From Mycobacterium parmense (GTDB lineage: Bacteria > Actinomycetota > Actinomycetes > Mycobacteriales > Mycobacteriaceae), in assembly GCF_010730575.1 (NCBI RefSeq), contig NZ_AP022614.1, forward strand, positions 1,426,001 through 1,490,000: DNA of 64,000 bases, given 5' to 3'. This document shows positions 56,754-64,000 of this stretch, piece after piece (within the stretch, counting starts at the first letter, position 1; the number at the start of each line of letters is the position of its first letter). A program made the translations under genes and the position numbers. Below the pieces are notes generated by a model, which did not search any database, was not told where the DNA came from, and was given only the letters and a program-made list of their open reading frames with translations.

Positions 56754-58208
56754 TCACTCGGGGATCAGCCACCAGAACGGCTTGGCCTTGGCCTTGTAGA
56801 TGAACATGTGGTGCAGCATCACCTTGATCCAGTGTCCGGCCAGACCGAGCTCGCCGGACGTGCCGTCGATATCCCGGCCGGTCTGCGGGTATTTCGCCGG
56901 GTCGGGCACCACCGGGTACATCGTCATCGCGGCGGCCGAGCCCTTGCGAAGGCCGGTGCCGGCCGACGCGACGCAAGCGGCGCCCATGGTCGCCATCGAG
57001 GCGCGGTGCGCGGCGGCCGCGGGATCTTTGATGCGGTCGCGGATGGTTTGGGCGACGGTCTTGGCCATGACGCCCGACGGCATGCCGGTGCGCGGCGGGC
57101 TGGGGGTGATGACCGTCCCGGTGGGGCTTTTGCGCGGCTTGGATATCGGGTGCGGGGGCGCGAACGCGATGCCCGGGGCGAAGATGTTCGGGTACGCCGG
57201 CGATTCGTAGGTGTGCGGCCAGTCCCCGGCGGCCCACTCGTCGTAGGGCTTGCCGGAGTAGTCGGCATCGACCTTGAGGAACCCCGAAGGCGCGAACAGC
57301 CTGGACGTGATGTCGGCACCCGCGTTGTCGTAGGCGGCGAGGCTGGCTCCTTTGAACGGTGGCAGCAGCATCGCGAAATCGAAGTCCAGGGAGTGCTCGC
57401 GGCCGTCGAGCTGCTCGTAGCGCAGCTTGCCCTCCATGACCTCGTGCACCGCGGCCTGCGTGATGGCCCGTACGCCGCGCTCGCGGAACAGCGACTCGGT
57501 CCACAGCCGGCTGGACTGCACGAAGCCCTTGTCGACGAAGCTCATGCCGTTGACACCGAAATCGCCGAGCTCGTATTCGTTGGTGAGATAGACGATTTCG
57601 GCGAAGTCGCGCAGACCGGCCGCGCGCAGCGTGTGCTCGACGTTGAAGGTGTACTCGAACGCCGCGCCCTCGCAGGTGCAGGTGCCGTGCCCGACGCCGA
57701 TGACGATCCGCTGCTTCTCGCCGGCTCTCATCTTGGCCATGACCCGGCGCAGTGCCTCGGCCGCCGCCGTGGCGTGCTCGGCCGTGCACACCGAGTAGGA
57801 GTGTCCGTCGGGACCGAGGCCGGGCGTCGCGGCGAAGTTCAGTTGCGGACCCGTCGCGTTGATCAGGTAGTGGTAGCCGATCGAACCGGTCTGACCGCGG
57901 CGCTGCCCGTCGGTGTAGGTGAAGTCGACGGTCGGCGCAGCCTCGCGACCGGTCCCCTCGGGGCGGATTGCGGTGGCGAACGCCTGGTGGAAGACGATGC
58001 CCTTGCGGTCATAGATCGGCTTGAGCGGGATGAGTACCCGATCCGCTTCCATGCCGCCGACGCCGACCCAGATGTTCGACGGGATCCAGTTCCAGTCGGC
58101 GTTCGGGGAGATCACGACGACCTCGTGCTTGCGGGATAACCATCGGCGCAGGTGCAGCGCGGCGGTGTGTCCCGCGATGCCGGCGCCGAGGATGACGACG
58201 CGTGCCAT
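56754..58208 (-). CDS. Sulfide:quinone oxidoreductase-like flavoprotein
   Basis: FAD-dependent oxidoreductase of 484 residues. The FAD motif is VVILGAGIAGHTAALHL, and SPNADWNWIPSNIWVGVG matches the SQR-type second block. Two nearby cysteines occur in VGHGTCTCEGAAFEY (near residue 180), with a further Cys in GAACVASAG, the pattern of SQR active-site cysteines. The C-terminal KAKPFWWLIPE may form an amphipathic membrane anchor. GAGGAGC lies before the ATG at 58208. It interrupts the modABC order and has a CsoR/CstR-type palindrome 52 bp upstream. Physiological substrate is inferred, not proven. Confidence 0.82.
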   Translation of the reverse strand: MARVVILGAGIAGHTAALHLRRWLSRKHEVVVISPNADWNWIPSNIWVGVGGMEADRVLIPLKPIYDRKGIVFHQAFATAIRPEGTGREAAPTVDFTYTDGQRRGQTGSIGYHYLINATGPQLNFAATPGLGPDGHSYSVCTAEHATAAAEALRRVMAKMRAGEKQRIVIGVGHGTCTCEGAAFEYTFNVEHTLRAAGLRDFAEIVYLTNEYELGDFGVNGMSFVDKGFVQSSRLWTESLFRERGVRAITQAAVHEVMEGKLRYEQLDGREHSLDFDFAMLLPPFKGASLAAYDNAGADITSRLFAPSGFLKVDADYSGKPYDEWAAGDWPHTYESPAYPNIFAPGIAFAPPHPISKPRKSPTGTVITPSPPRTGMPSGVMAKTVAQTIRDRIKDPAAAAHRASMATMGAACVASAGTGLRKGSAAAMTMYPVVPDPAKYPQTGRDIDGTSGELGLAGHWIKVMLHHMFIYKAKAKPFWWLIPE

Positions 58209-58260
58209 AGACGCTCCTCGGTTGGGACAGGCCGCACAGTGCGGCTCGACCGTTCCAAGT

Positions 58261-58274
58261 TACCCCTGGGGGTA
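58261..58274 (-). promoter_or_regulatory. CsoR/CstR-type palindrome upstream of the SQR-like gene
   Basis: TACCCC-TG-GGGGTA is an inverted repeat with the layout of operators bound by the CsoR/RcnR/CstR family, which have a run of C followed by a run of G flanked by TA. It is 52 bp upstream of the SQR-like gene, which reads leftward. In staphylococci a CstR persulfide sensor controls sqr. No CsoR-family gene lies in this window, so the regulator would act in trans. Confidence 0.55.
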
Positions 58275-58378
58275 TCGATGGGAAAGGTGGCTCAGCTCAT
58301 GTTCATGGAGTTGACAGGATGCGGTAAGAGCATGAGGTCACCCCGCGGCGGCGCGTTCGGCCGGTGTGAGGCCCGCAG

Positions 58379-59221
58379 CTACCCGGCCTGCGGCCCGGTC
58401 AGCGACCGGGCACCCACCCCCAACACCACCACCGCCGCCACCGCAACCAGCAAGATCGACAGCGCCACAGCGGCATTCGTGTCATCAACCTGCCGCAGAT
58501 AGATCTCCAGCGGGAGCGTACGGGTCACTCCCTGGCGCGAACCGGCGAACGTCAGCGTCGCGCCGAACTCACCGAGCGAGCGGGCGAAGGCCAGGACTGC
58601 GCCCGAGACCATGCCCGGCAGCAGCAACGGCAGCGTCACCCGCCACCAGACGGTGCCGGGCCGGGCCCCGAGAGTGGCCGCGACCATCTCGAAGTCGGAT
58701 CCGGCGGTCCGGGCGGCGCCCTCAAGGGCGATGACCAGGAAGGGCAGCGAGACGAAGGTCTGCGCCAGCACCACGGCGGTCGTGCTGAACGCGACGCTGA
58801 TGCCGGCGGCCTCGAGGTAATGCCCGATCAGCCCGAGCCGGCCGAACGCGTAGAGCAGGGCGATGCCACCCACCACCGGCGGCAGCGCCAAGGGCAACAG
58901 GATCAGCGGGCGCAGCCAGCGGACCAGCCGGACCGTGCCGCGCGCCAGCACCAGCGCCATCGGCACTCCCAGCAGCACGCACAGCGCCGTGCTGGCGGCG
59001 GCGGTCTTCAGGCTCAGCAGCAGCGCGGTCCTCGACGAGGAAGCGGTGATCAGCGACCAGAAGTGCGGCCAGTCGACCTTCACGGCGATGGCCAGCAGCG
59101 GCAGCACCACGAAGACCGTCCCCGCGGCGGCGGGGACGTACACCCACCGGGGCAGCTGGGTCGGGCGCTGGGTCGGGCGCTGAAGAAGGCGCTGAAGAGG
59201 GCGCTGAAGAGGGCGTGGCAC
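58379..59221 (-). CDS. modB: Molybdate ABC transporter permease ModB
   Basis: Inner-membrane permease of about 280 residues with five to six segments and the EAA loop ([20 protein letters not shown], then [19 protein letters not shown]). I chose the GTG at 59221, 10 bp after the modA stop. An ATG at 59278 would overlap modA by 47 bp. Either way the N-terminus has an odd basic repeat, [18 protein letters not shown], encoded by a 12-bp minisatellite. Corresponds to Rv1858. modC is displaced about 1.9 kb downstream by the SQR cassette. Confidence 0.9.
   Translation of the reverse strand: MPRPLQRPLQRLLQRPTQRPTQLPRWVYVPAAAGTVFVVLPLLAIAVKVDWPHFWSLITASSSRTALLLSLKTAAASTALCVLLGVPMALVLARGTVRLVRWLRPLILLPLALPPVVGGIALLYAFGRLGLIGHYLEAAGISVAFSTTAVVLAQTFVSLPFLVIALEGAARTAGSDFEMVAATLGARPGTVWWRVTLPLLLPGMVSGAVLAFARSLGEFGATLTFAGSRQGVTRTLPLEIYLRQVDDTNAAVALSILLVAVAAVVVLGVGARSLTGPQAG
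59156..59215. repeat. 12-bp minisatellite at the modB N-terminus
   Basis: Five 12-bp units run from ctgggtcgggcg (59156-59167), through a second identical copy, to ctgaagaaggcg and two copies of ctgaagagggcg (59204-59215). On the minus strand they encode a basic [12 protein letters not shown] series at the start of ModB. Units are multiples of three, so copy changes keep the frame. Confidence 0.85.
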
Positions 59222-59231
59222 AGGGCGGCGC

Positions 59232-60017
59232 TCAGGGCTGCGCGAAGCCGAACCGGACGAGGATCTGCCGGCCGGCATCGGAGGTCACCAGATCCACGAA
59301 TTTCTGCGCCGGCTCCGGTCGCGGCGCCTTCTTGAGCACCGCGATGGGATAGACGTTCACCGCGGTGGACGCCTGGGGGAAGCTCACGGTGGAGACCTTG
59401 CCCGCCGCGCTCATCGCATCGGTGCGGTAGACCAGCGCGGCGTCCGCCTGCCCGCTGGTGACCTTGTTCAGGACGTCGGTGACGCTGGGCTCCTCGCTGA
59501 CCGGGTTGAGGTGCACGCCCGTGCTGTCTTCGATGCGGTGGGTGGCGGCCCCGCACGGCACCGGCTGCTGGCAGACGACGACGCTGAGGCCCGGTTTGGC
59601 CAGGTCCGCGAATGCTCCGACGTGTCGCGGGTTCCCGGGCGCGGTGACGATCACCAGCGTGTTGGAAGCGAAGTTCGCCGGATTGCCCGCCAGCAGGCCG
59701 GCGTTGGCGACCGTGGCCATCTGCGCGGTGTCCGCCGACGCGAACACGTCGGCGGTCGCGCCCTGCGTCAGCTGGGTGGCCAGCGCGGAAGATCCGGCGA
59801 ATTCGAACTCCACGCCGCTGCCCGGGTTGTCGGTCTTGAACCGCCCCCCGATCTCTGTGAAGGCGGACTTCAGCGAGGCGGCGGCGAAGACGACGATCGA
59901 CCCGGTTGATTGCGGCGTCCCTCCCGGAGACGACGACGGCGACCCGCCGTGGCAAGCCACCAGCCCGGCGGCCAGGACCGTGGTCACCGCGGCAGCCAGC
60001 ACCCCGGTCGCGCGCAT
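59232..60017 (-). CDS. modA: Molybdate-binding lipoprotein ModA
   Basis: Extracytoplasmic molybdate-binding protein of 261 residues anchored as a lipoprotein. The signal peptide ends in the lipobox LVAC (Cys22). The binding fold starts with [18 protein letters not shown], where the oxyanion-binding Ser/Ala segment of ModA is typical, followed by [14 protein letters not shown] and [12 protein letters not shown]. The C-terminal [14 protein letters not shown] also fits the family. ATG at 60017. First gene of the split mod cluster. Corresponds to Rv1857. Confidence 0.93.
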   Translation of the reverse strand: MRATGVLAAAVTTVLAAGLVACHGGSPSSSPGGTPQSTGSIVVFAAASLKSAFTEIGGRFKTDNPGSGVEFEFAGSSALATQLTQGATADVFASADTAQMATVANAGLLAGNPANFASNTLVIVTAPGNPRHVGAFADLAKPGLSVVVCQQPVPCGAATHRIEDSTGVHLNPVSEEPSVTDVLNKVTSGQADAALVYRTDAMSAAGKVSTVSFPQASTAVNVYPIAVLKKAPRPEPAQKFVDLVTSDAGRQILVRFGFAQP

Positions 60018-60100
60018 GGATGCACCCTAACCGGGCGACGATGCGCAAGCGTTACGCAACTGGTGCGCGCGTCGCGGCGCGGGAGATTTCCCCGCCTAGC

Positions 60101-60112
60101 TACTGTCCAGTA
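60101..60112. promoter_or_regulatory. Short palindrome between modA and the SDR gene
   Basis: TACTG-TC-CAGTA is a 5-bp inverted repeat with a 2-bp centre in the 184-bp divergent region between modA and the Rv1856c-like SDR. Its place suits a shared operator, but I do not know a matching regulator and short palindromes occur by chance. Confidence 0.3.
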
Positions 60113-60201
60113 ACATCGACGCGGAGATCCTTCGCACCTGCCCGGCGGTGCCACCGCCGCAACGGCCAGGGACGGGGTTCAGCGTTGAACACGAGGAGGT
60201 C

Positions 60202-60879
60202 ATGGCAGTGGAGGTGCTGGTCACCGGCGGAGACACGGAGCTGGGGCGCACGGTAGCCGAGGGCTTCCGCGACGACGGTCACAAGGTGACACTCGTCGGC
60301 GCTCGCCAGAGCGATCTCGAAATCGCCGCGAAGGAACTCGACGCCGACGCGATCGTGTGCGACACGACCGACCCCGCCAGCCTCAACGAGGCGCGGTCGC
60401 TGTTCCCCCATCACCTCGACACCATCGTGAACGTGCCCGCACCGTCACGGGAGGCCGGCGACCCGCGCGCCTACTCGGTGGCCGACACCGCCGAGGCGTG
60501 GCGCAATGCCCTCGACGCGACGGTGCTGTCGCTGGTGCTGACGGTTCAGGCCGCCGGTGATCATCTGCGCTCCGGCGGCTCGATCATCAGCGTGGTGACG
60601 GAGAACCCGCCCGCTGGCAGCATCGACGCCGCCATCAAGGCGGCCCTGTCGAACTGGGTCGCGGGGCAGGCCGCCATTTTCGGCACCCGGGGCATCACGG
60701 TCAACGCCTTGGCAAGCGGGCGCAGCGCCCAGGAGTCCTACGACGGGCTCTCCCGCACTCCGCCGCCGGCCGCCGCGGAGATCGCCCGCCTGGCGCGGTT
60801 CCTGACCACCCCGGCCGCGCGCCACATCACCGGCCAGACGATGCACGTCAGCCACGGCGCGCTTGCACGTTTCGCTTAA
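60202..60879 (+). CDS. SDR-family oxidoreductase
   Basis: SDR-like protein of 225 residues, matching the length of Rv1856c. The N-terminal nucleotide loop is VLVTGGDTELGRTVAEG, a variant of the TGxxxGxG motif. The catalytic Tyr-x3-Lys is not obvious: the usual region reads IDAAIKAALSNWVAGQAA, so activity is doubtful. GAGGAGG lies at 60193-60199; it is very close to ATG 60202, and the GTG at 60208 has better spacing. It diverges from modA. Confidence 0.8.
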   Translation: MAVEVLVTGGDTELGRTVAEGFRDDGHKVTLVGARQSDLEIAAKELDADAIVCDTTDPASLNEARSLFPHHLDTIVNVPAPSREAGDPRAYSVADTAEAWRNALDATVLSLVLTVQAAGDHLRSGGSIISVVTENPPAGSIDAAIKAALSNWVAGQAAIFGTRGITVNALASGRSAQESYDGLSRTPPPAAAEIARLARFLTTPAARHITGQTMHVSHGALARFA

Positions 60880-60937
60880 AGCGATAACGGCCCTGCGGCC
60901 GGTTCCTCAGACCCGGCGCGCTCGCTACGGTGATCGG

Positions 60938-61855
60938 GTGGCTATTCGACTCGGTCTGCAGATCCCCAACTTCTCCTACGGCACCGGCGTGGAACAACTG
61001 TTTCCCACGGTCATCGCCCAGGCCCGCGAAGCCGAATCCGCCGGATTCGATTCGGTTTTCGTGATGGACCACCTCTACCAGCTGCCCATGCTGGGCTCCC
61101 CCGACCAGCCGATGCTGGAGGCCTACACGGCTCTGGGCGCGTTGGCCACCGCGACGGAACGGGTGCAGCTGGGCACGCTGGTCACCGGCAACACCTACCG
61201 CAACCCTGCCCTGCTGGCCAAGATCATCACCACGCTGGACGTGGTGAGCCAGGGCCGCGCCATCCTCGGCATCGGCACCGGCTGGTTCGAGCTGGAGCAC
61301 GACCAGCTGGGCTTCGAGTTCGGCACGTTCACCGACCGGTTCAACCGGCTCGACGAGGCGCTGGAGATCATCCTGCCGATGATCGCCGGCGAGCGCGCGA
61401 CATTCCAGGGTAAGTGGTATCAGGCCAATGAGGCCTTCGCGAATCCCCGTTTCCGCGAACACATTCCGCTGATGATCGGGGGCAGCGGCGAGAAGAAGAC
61501 GATCCCCCTGGCCGCCCGGCACTTCGACCACCTCAACGTGATCGCCGGCTTCGACGAGCTGTCCGGGAAGGTGGCCGCCGTGCGGCGCAGCTGCGAGGCG
61601 ATCGGCCGCGATCCGGCGACTCTGGAAACCAGCACGCTGATCACGGCGCTGGTCGACGAAAACGCCACCGCCGAACAGATTCCCGCCGAGATGGCGCAGC
61701 GCATGGTCGTCGGCAGCGCGGATTCGGTTGCCGACCAGATCAAGACGAAGGTCATCGACGCTGGCATCGACAGCGTGATCATCAACATCCCGTTCTACAC
61801 ACCGGGTGTCATCACCGCGGCCGGCGAGGCGTTGCGCCCGATCGTGGGTCTGTAA
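60938..61855 (+). CDS. LLM-class F420-dependent oxidoreductase
   Basis: Luciferase-like F420-dependent enzyme of 305 residues. It opens with IRLGLQIPNFSYGTGVEQL and shows ESAGFDSVFVMDHLYQLP, VQLGTLVTGNTYRNPALLA, AILGIGTGWFELEH and MIGGSGEKKTIPLAA, the F420-binding barrel pattern. GTG start at 60938. Corresponds to Rv1855c. A second LLM enzyme lies at 19458. It precedes ndh on the same strand, 219 bp apart. Substrate unknown. Confidence 0.9.
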   Translation: MAIRLGLQIPNFSYGTGVEQLFPTVIAQAREAESAGFDSVFVMDHLYQLPMLGSPDQPMLEAYTALGALATATERVQLGTLVTGNTYRNPALLAKIITTLDVVSQGRAILGIGTGWFELEHDQLGFEFGTFTDRFNRLDEALEIILPMIAGERATFQGKWYQANEAFANPRFREHIPLMIGGSGEKKTIPLAARHFDHLNVIAGFDELSGKVAAVRRSCEAIGRDPATLETSTLITALVDENATAEQIPAEMAQRMVVGSADSVADQIKTKVIDAGIDSVIINIPFYTPGVITAAGEALRPIVGL

Positions 61856-61924
61856 ACCGGATTTCGGGGATTCGGCGCCGGACGAGACCAGCATCACGTC
61901 CGGTGACCAGCGCCGATGCGTCGG

Positions 61925-61940
61925 TGTGTTTGATTACACA
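61925..61940. promoter_or_regulatory. CRP-like site upstream of ndh
   Basis: TGTGT-TTGATT-ACACA is a perfect inverted repeat of 5-bp arms with the 6-bp spacing of the mycobacterial CRP (cAMP receptor) site TGTGA-N6-TCACA, differing in one base of each arm. It is centred about 140 bp upstream of the ndh ATG in a 219-bp gap. CRP control of ndh fits respiratory regulation but is inferred here. Confidence 0.55.
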
Positions 61941-62074
61941 GGCTTACGAGTTGGTCTGCGGGGTACCCGAGTGACTAGCGTGGTAACTGAGTTCGCTTGT
62001 CACACCGCTCGTGCACTGAGCTCGCCAGAGCTCGTCGGAGCCTGTGAAGACCCCCGTGAGGAGCAGCGGAAGCC

Positions 62075-63463
62075 ATGACCCCCCAGCCGGAAACCGCCGC
62101 TGGACCCGAACGTCGGCACCGAGTCGTCATCATCGGGTCGGGATTCGGTGGGCTCAACGCCGCGAAGAAACTCAAGCACGCCGACGTCGACATCAAGTTG
62201 ATCGCGCGCACCACCCACCACCTGTTCCAGCCGCTGCTCTACCAAGTGGCCACCGGCATCATCTCCGAGGGCGAGATCGCCCCGCCGACCCGCGTCGTCC
62301 TCCGCAAGCAGCGCAACGTGCAGGTGCTGCTCGGAAATGTCACCCACATCGACCTCGCCCACCGTTCGGTGGTGTCCGAACTGCTCGGCCACACCTACGA
62401 GACGCCCTACGACACGCTGATCGTCGCCGCGGGCGCGGGCCAGTCGTACTTCGGCAACGATCATTTCGCCGAGTTCGCACCGGGCATGAAGTCGATCGAC
62501 GACGCGCTGGAGTTGCGTGGCCGGATCCTGAGCGCGTTCGAACAGGCCGAGCGCTCGAGGGATCCCGAACGGCGCAGGAAGTTGCTGACCTTCACCGTGG
62601 TCGGCGCCGGGCCGACCGGGGTGGAAATGGCCGGGCAGATCGCGGAATTGGCCGAATACACCCTGAAGGGCGCCTACCGGCACATCGACTCCACCAAGGC
62701 TCGCGTCATCCTGCTCGACGCCGCGCCGGCGGTGTTGCCGCCGTTCGGTGAGAAGCTGGGCGAACGGGCGGCCGCCCGGCTGAAGAAGCTGGGCGTGGAG
62801 ATTCAACTCGACGCGATGGTCACCGACGTCGACCGCAACGGCATCACGGTCAAGGATCCCGACGGCACCGTCCGGCGCATCGAGTCGGCGTGCAAGGTGT
62901 GGTCCGCCGGGGTTTCGGCCAGCCGGCTCGGCCGCGACCTCGCCGAGCAGTCGGCGGCCGAGCTGGACCGGTCCGGGCGCGTCAAGGTGCTGCCCGACCT
63001 GTCCATTCCCGGTCACCCGAACGTGTTCGTCATCGGGGACATGGCCGCCGTCGAGGGCGTGCCCGGAGTGGCGCAGGGCGCCATCCAGGGCGCGAAGTAC
63101 GTCGCCAACGCCATCAAAGCCGAACTCGGCGGCGCGAATCCGGCGGAGCGCGAACCCTTCCAGTACTTCGACAAGGGCTCCATGGCCACGGTCTCCCGCT
63201 TCTCGGCGGTGGCCAAGATCGGCCCGCTGGAGTTCAGCGGGTTCATCGCCTGGCTGATGTGGCTGGTGCTGCATCTGGTGTATCTGGTCGGGTTCAAGAC
63301 GAAGATCACCACGTTGCTCTCGTGGACGGTCACCTTCCTGAGCACCCGGCGCGGCCAGCTGACCATCACCGAGCAGCAGGCTTTCGCCCGTACCCGGCTC
63401 GAACAGCTGGCCGAATTGGCGGCCGAGGCCGAGAATTCGTCGACCACCCGTGCGGCGAGTTAA
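62075..63463 (+). CDS. ndh: Type II NADH dehydrogenase Ndh
   Basis: Non-proton-pumping NADH:menaquinone oxidoreductase of 462 residues, bound to the inner face of the membrane. The FAD loop is VIIGSGFGGLNAAKKL, the NADH loop is VVGAGPTGVEMAGQIAEL, and VFVIGDMAAVEGVPGVAQGA closes the FAD site. The C-terminal hydrophobic stretch FSGFIAWLMWLVLHLVYLVG anchors it to the membrane. ATG at 62075, preceded by GTGAGGAGC. Its last bases overlap the end of the converging ureD. Corresponds to Rv1854c. Confidence 0.96.
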   Translation: MTPQPETAAGPERRHRVVIIGSGFGGLNAAKKLKHADVDIKLIARTTHHLFQPLLYQVATGIISEGEIAPPTRVVLRKQRNVQVLLGNVTHIDLAHRSVVSELLGHTYETPYDTLIVAAGAGQSYFGNDHFAEFAPGMKSIDDALELRGRILSAFEQAERSRDPERRRKLLTFTVVGAGPTGVEMAGQIAELAEYTLKGAYRHIDSTKARVILLDAAPAVLPPFGEKLGERAAARLKKLGVEIQLDAMVTDVDRNGITVKDPDGTVRRIESACKVWSAGVSASRLGRDLAEQSAAELDRSGRVKVLPDLSIPGHPNVFVIGDMAAVEGVPGVAQGAIQGAKYVANAIKAELGGANPAEREPFQYFDKGSMATVSRFSAVAKIGPLEFSGFIAWLMWLVLHLVYLVGFKTKITTLLSWTVTFLSTRRGQLTITEQQAFARTRLEQLAELAAEAENSSTTRAAS

Positions 63464-64000
63464 TCCCCCAGCCGGTCCCCCTGCCAGGTGGCCAGCGTCC
63501 CGCCGCCGGCCAGCGTCAGCACGGTCGAGCCCGCGACGAGTGTCGATGACGCGAATGCGCCCGGCGGGCAGCGAAATTCGCTGACCGCCGCGCGCGGCGC
63601 CGCGATGCGGTCGTCGGCGAGCGATCCGGCCCCCACCTCCACCCGATGCCGCAGCACCGGCTGCCCGTCCCGGTCCACGCGCAGCGACCCCGACCAAAAC
63701 CCCTGCCGCTCATCGCATCTGCCGATCTGCACCCGCTCCCGGAACCGCACGCGGGCGTCGTCGCGCAGGATCAGCGTCGCGTCGGACAGGTGCCGGGCGT
63801 CGGCGGCAACCACGGTGGGCTCGAGGTCGACGTCCAGGGTGCCGGCGACCTCGAGCTGCCAGCGGGCGTGCGATGTCGGGGTTCCGGCCCCCGGCAGGGC
63901 CACCGTGGCGGCCGCGCTCCGCAGCCTCAGCGTGGCGTTCGCGGCCACGACGACCCGGATGTCGATGCTGTCACCGCCCAGCGGGGTGGCGGCCGCCGAC
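63460..64000 (-). CDS. ureD: Urease accessory protein UreD, 5' end beyond the window
   Basis: Partial gene, about 179 residues of the C-terminal part visible; the frame is open to the window edge, so the start lies outside. The sequence matches UreD: TPLGGDSIDIRV, then ATLRLRSAAATVALPG and LDVDLEPTVVAA. UreD binds apo-urease and helps load nickel with UreF and UreG. Its stop overlaps the ndh stop by 3 bases, convergent. Corresponds to Rv1853; the rest of the urease cluster would lie beyond the window's right end. Confidence 0.9.
   Translation of the reverse strand, partial: SAAATPLGGDSIDIRVVVAANATLRLRSAAATVALPGAGTPTSHARWQLEVAGTLDVDLEPTVVAADARHLSDATLILRDDARVRFRERVQIGRCDERQGFWSGSLRVDRDGQPVLRHRVEVGAGSLADDRIAAPRAAVSEFRCPPGAFASSTLVAGSTVLTLAGGGTLATWQGDRLGD

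Overview
The window is high-GC, gene-dense DNA from a Mycobacterium. Clear mycobacterial markers are an antigen 85B mycolyltransferase, a secreted chorismate mutase, an Rpf, the Apa antigen, IdeR-type iron boxes and several F420-dependent enzymes. From memory, gene order follows M. tuberculosis Rv1886c (fbpB) to Rv1853 (ureD) read in reverse orientation. Several blocks are absent from that locus in M. tuberculosis: a TetR-linked catabolic cluster, oxyR-ahpCD with an intact oxyR, a lon gene, a phosphoketolase and a sulfide:quinone-oxidoreductase-like cassette. This points to a non-tuberculous species. The synteny rests on recognised proteins and recalled gene order, not on an alignment.

Layout. 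0.5-6.6 kb: fbpB, chorismate mutase, rpfC, a SRPBCC/SDR/lppE run and cyp140 (cell-envelope and secreted functions). 6.6-15.6 kb: an accessory block with a mini Tat-type lipoprotein, an epoxide-hydrolase-like protein, a TetR repressor, a diiron-like hydrolase, a Baeyer-Villiger monooxygenase, an alpha/beta hydrolase, a D-aminoacylase-like amidohydrolase, a Rieske-oxygenase remnant and a DUF222/HNH nuclease. Two start regions in it share an operator-like motif. 15.6-23 kb: a minus-strand run with an MFS exporter carrying a winged-helix-like tail, a CMD protein, an LLM enzyme, glnA3, a FluG-like amidohydrolase, an acyltransferase and a SRPBCC protein. 22.9-28.2 kb: iron and redox defence (bfrA/bfd around tandem iron boxes; oxyR diverging from ahpCD).

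28-35.5 kb: a GH13 enzyme, a DUF1810 protein, lldD2, lon, a TfoX-like protein, an HhH-GPD protein and a DUF72 protein. 35.5-45.3 kb: a giant cyclase/NB-ARC/LuxR regulator, a Rossmann protein with a rifampin-phosphotransferase-like C-terminus, a thiolase-like protein and a double CaiB CoA-transferase. 45.5-53.7 kb: UppP-like, DUF427, an FAD amine-oxidase-like protein, an SDR, phosphoketolase ending in a 60-bp tandem repeat, a CPBP protease and adhA. 53.7-60 kb: a GlsB-family membrane protein, apa, and modABC split by the SQR-like cassette, which has a CsoR/CstR-type palindrome upstream. 60-64 kb: an SDR, an F420 enzyme, ndh with a CRP-like site, and the 3' part of ureD running off the window.

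I saw no tRNA, rRNA, CRISPR array or insertion sequence.
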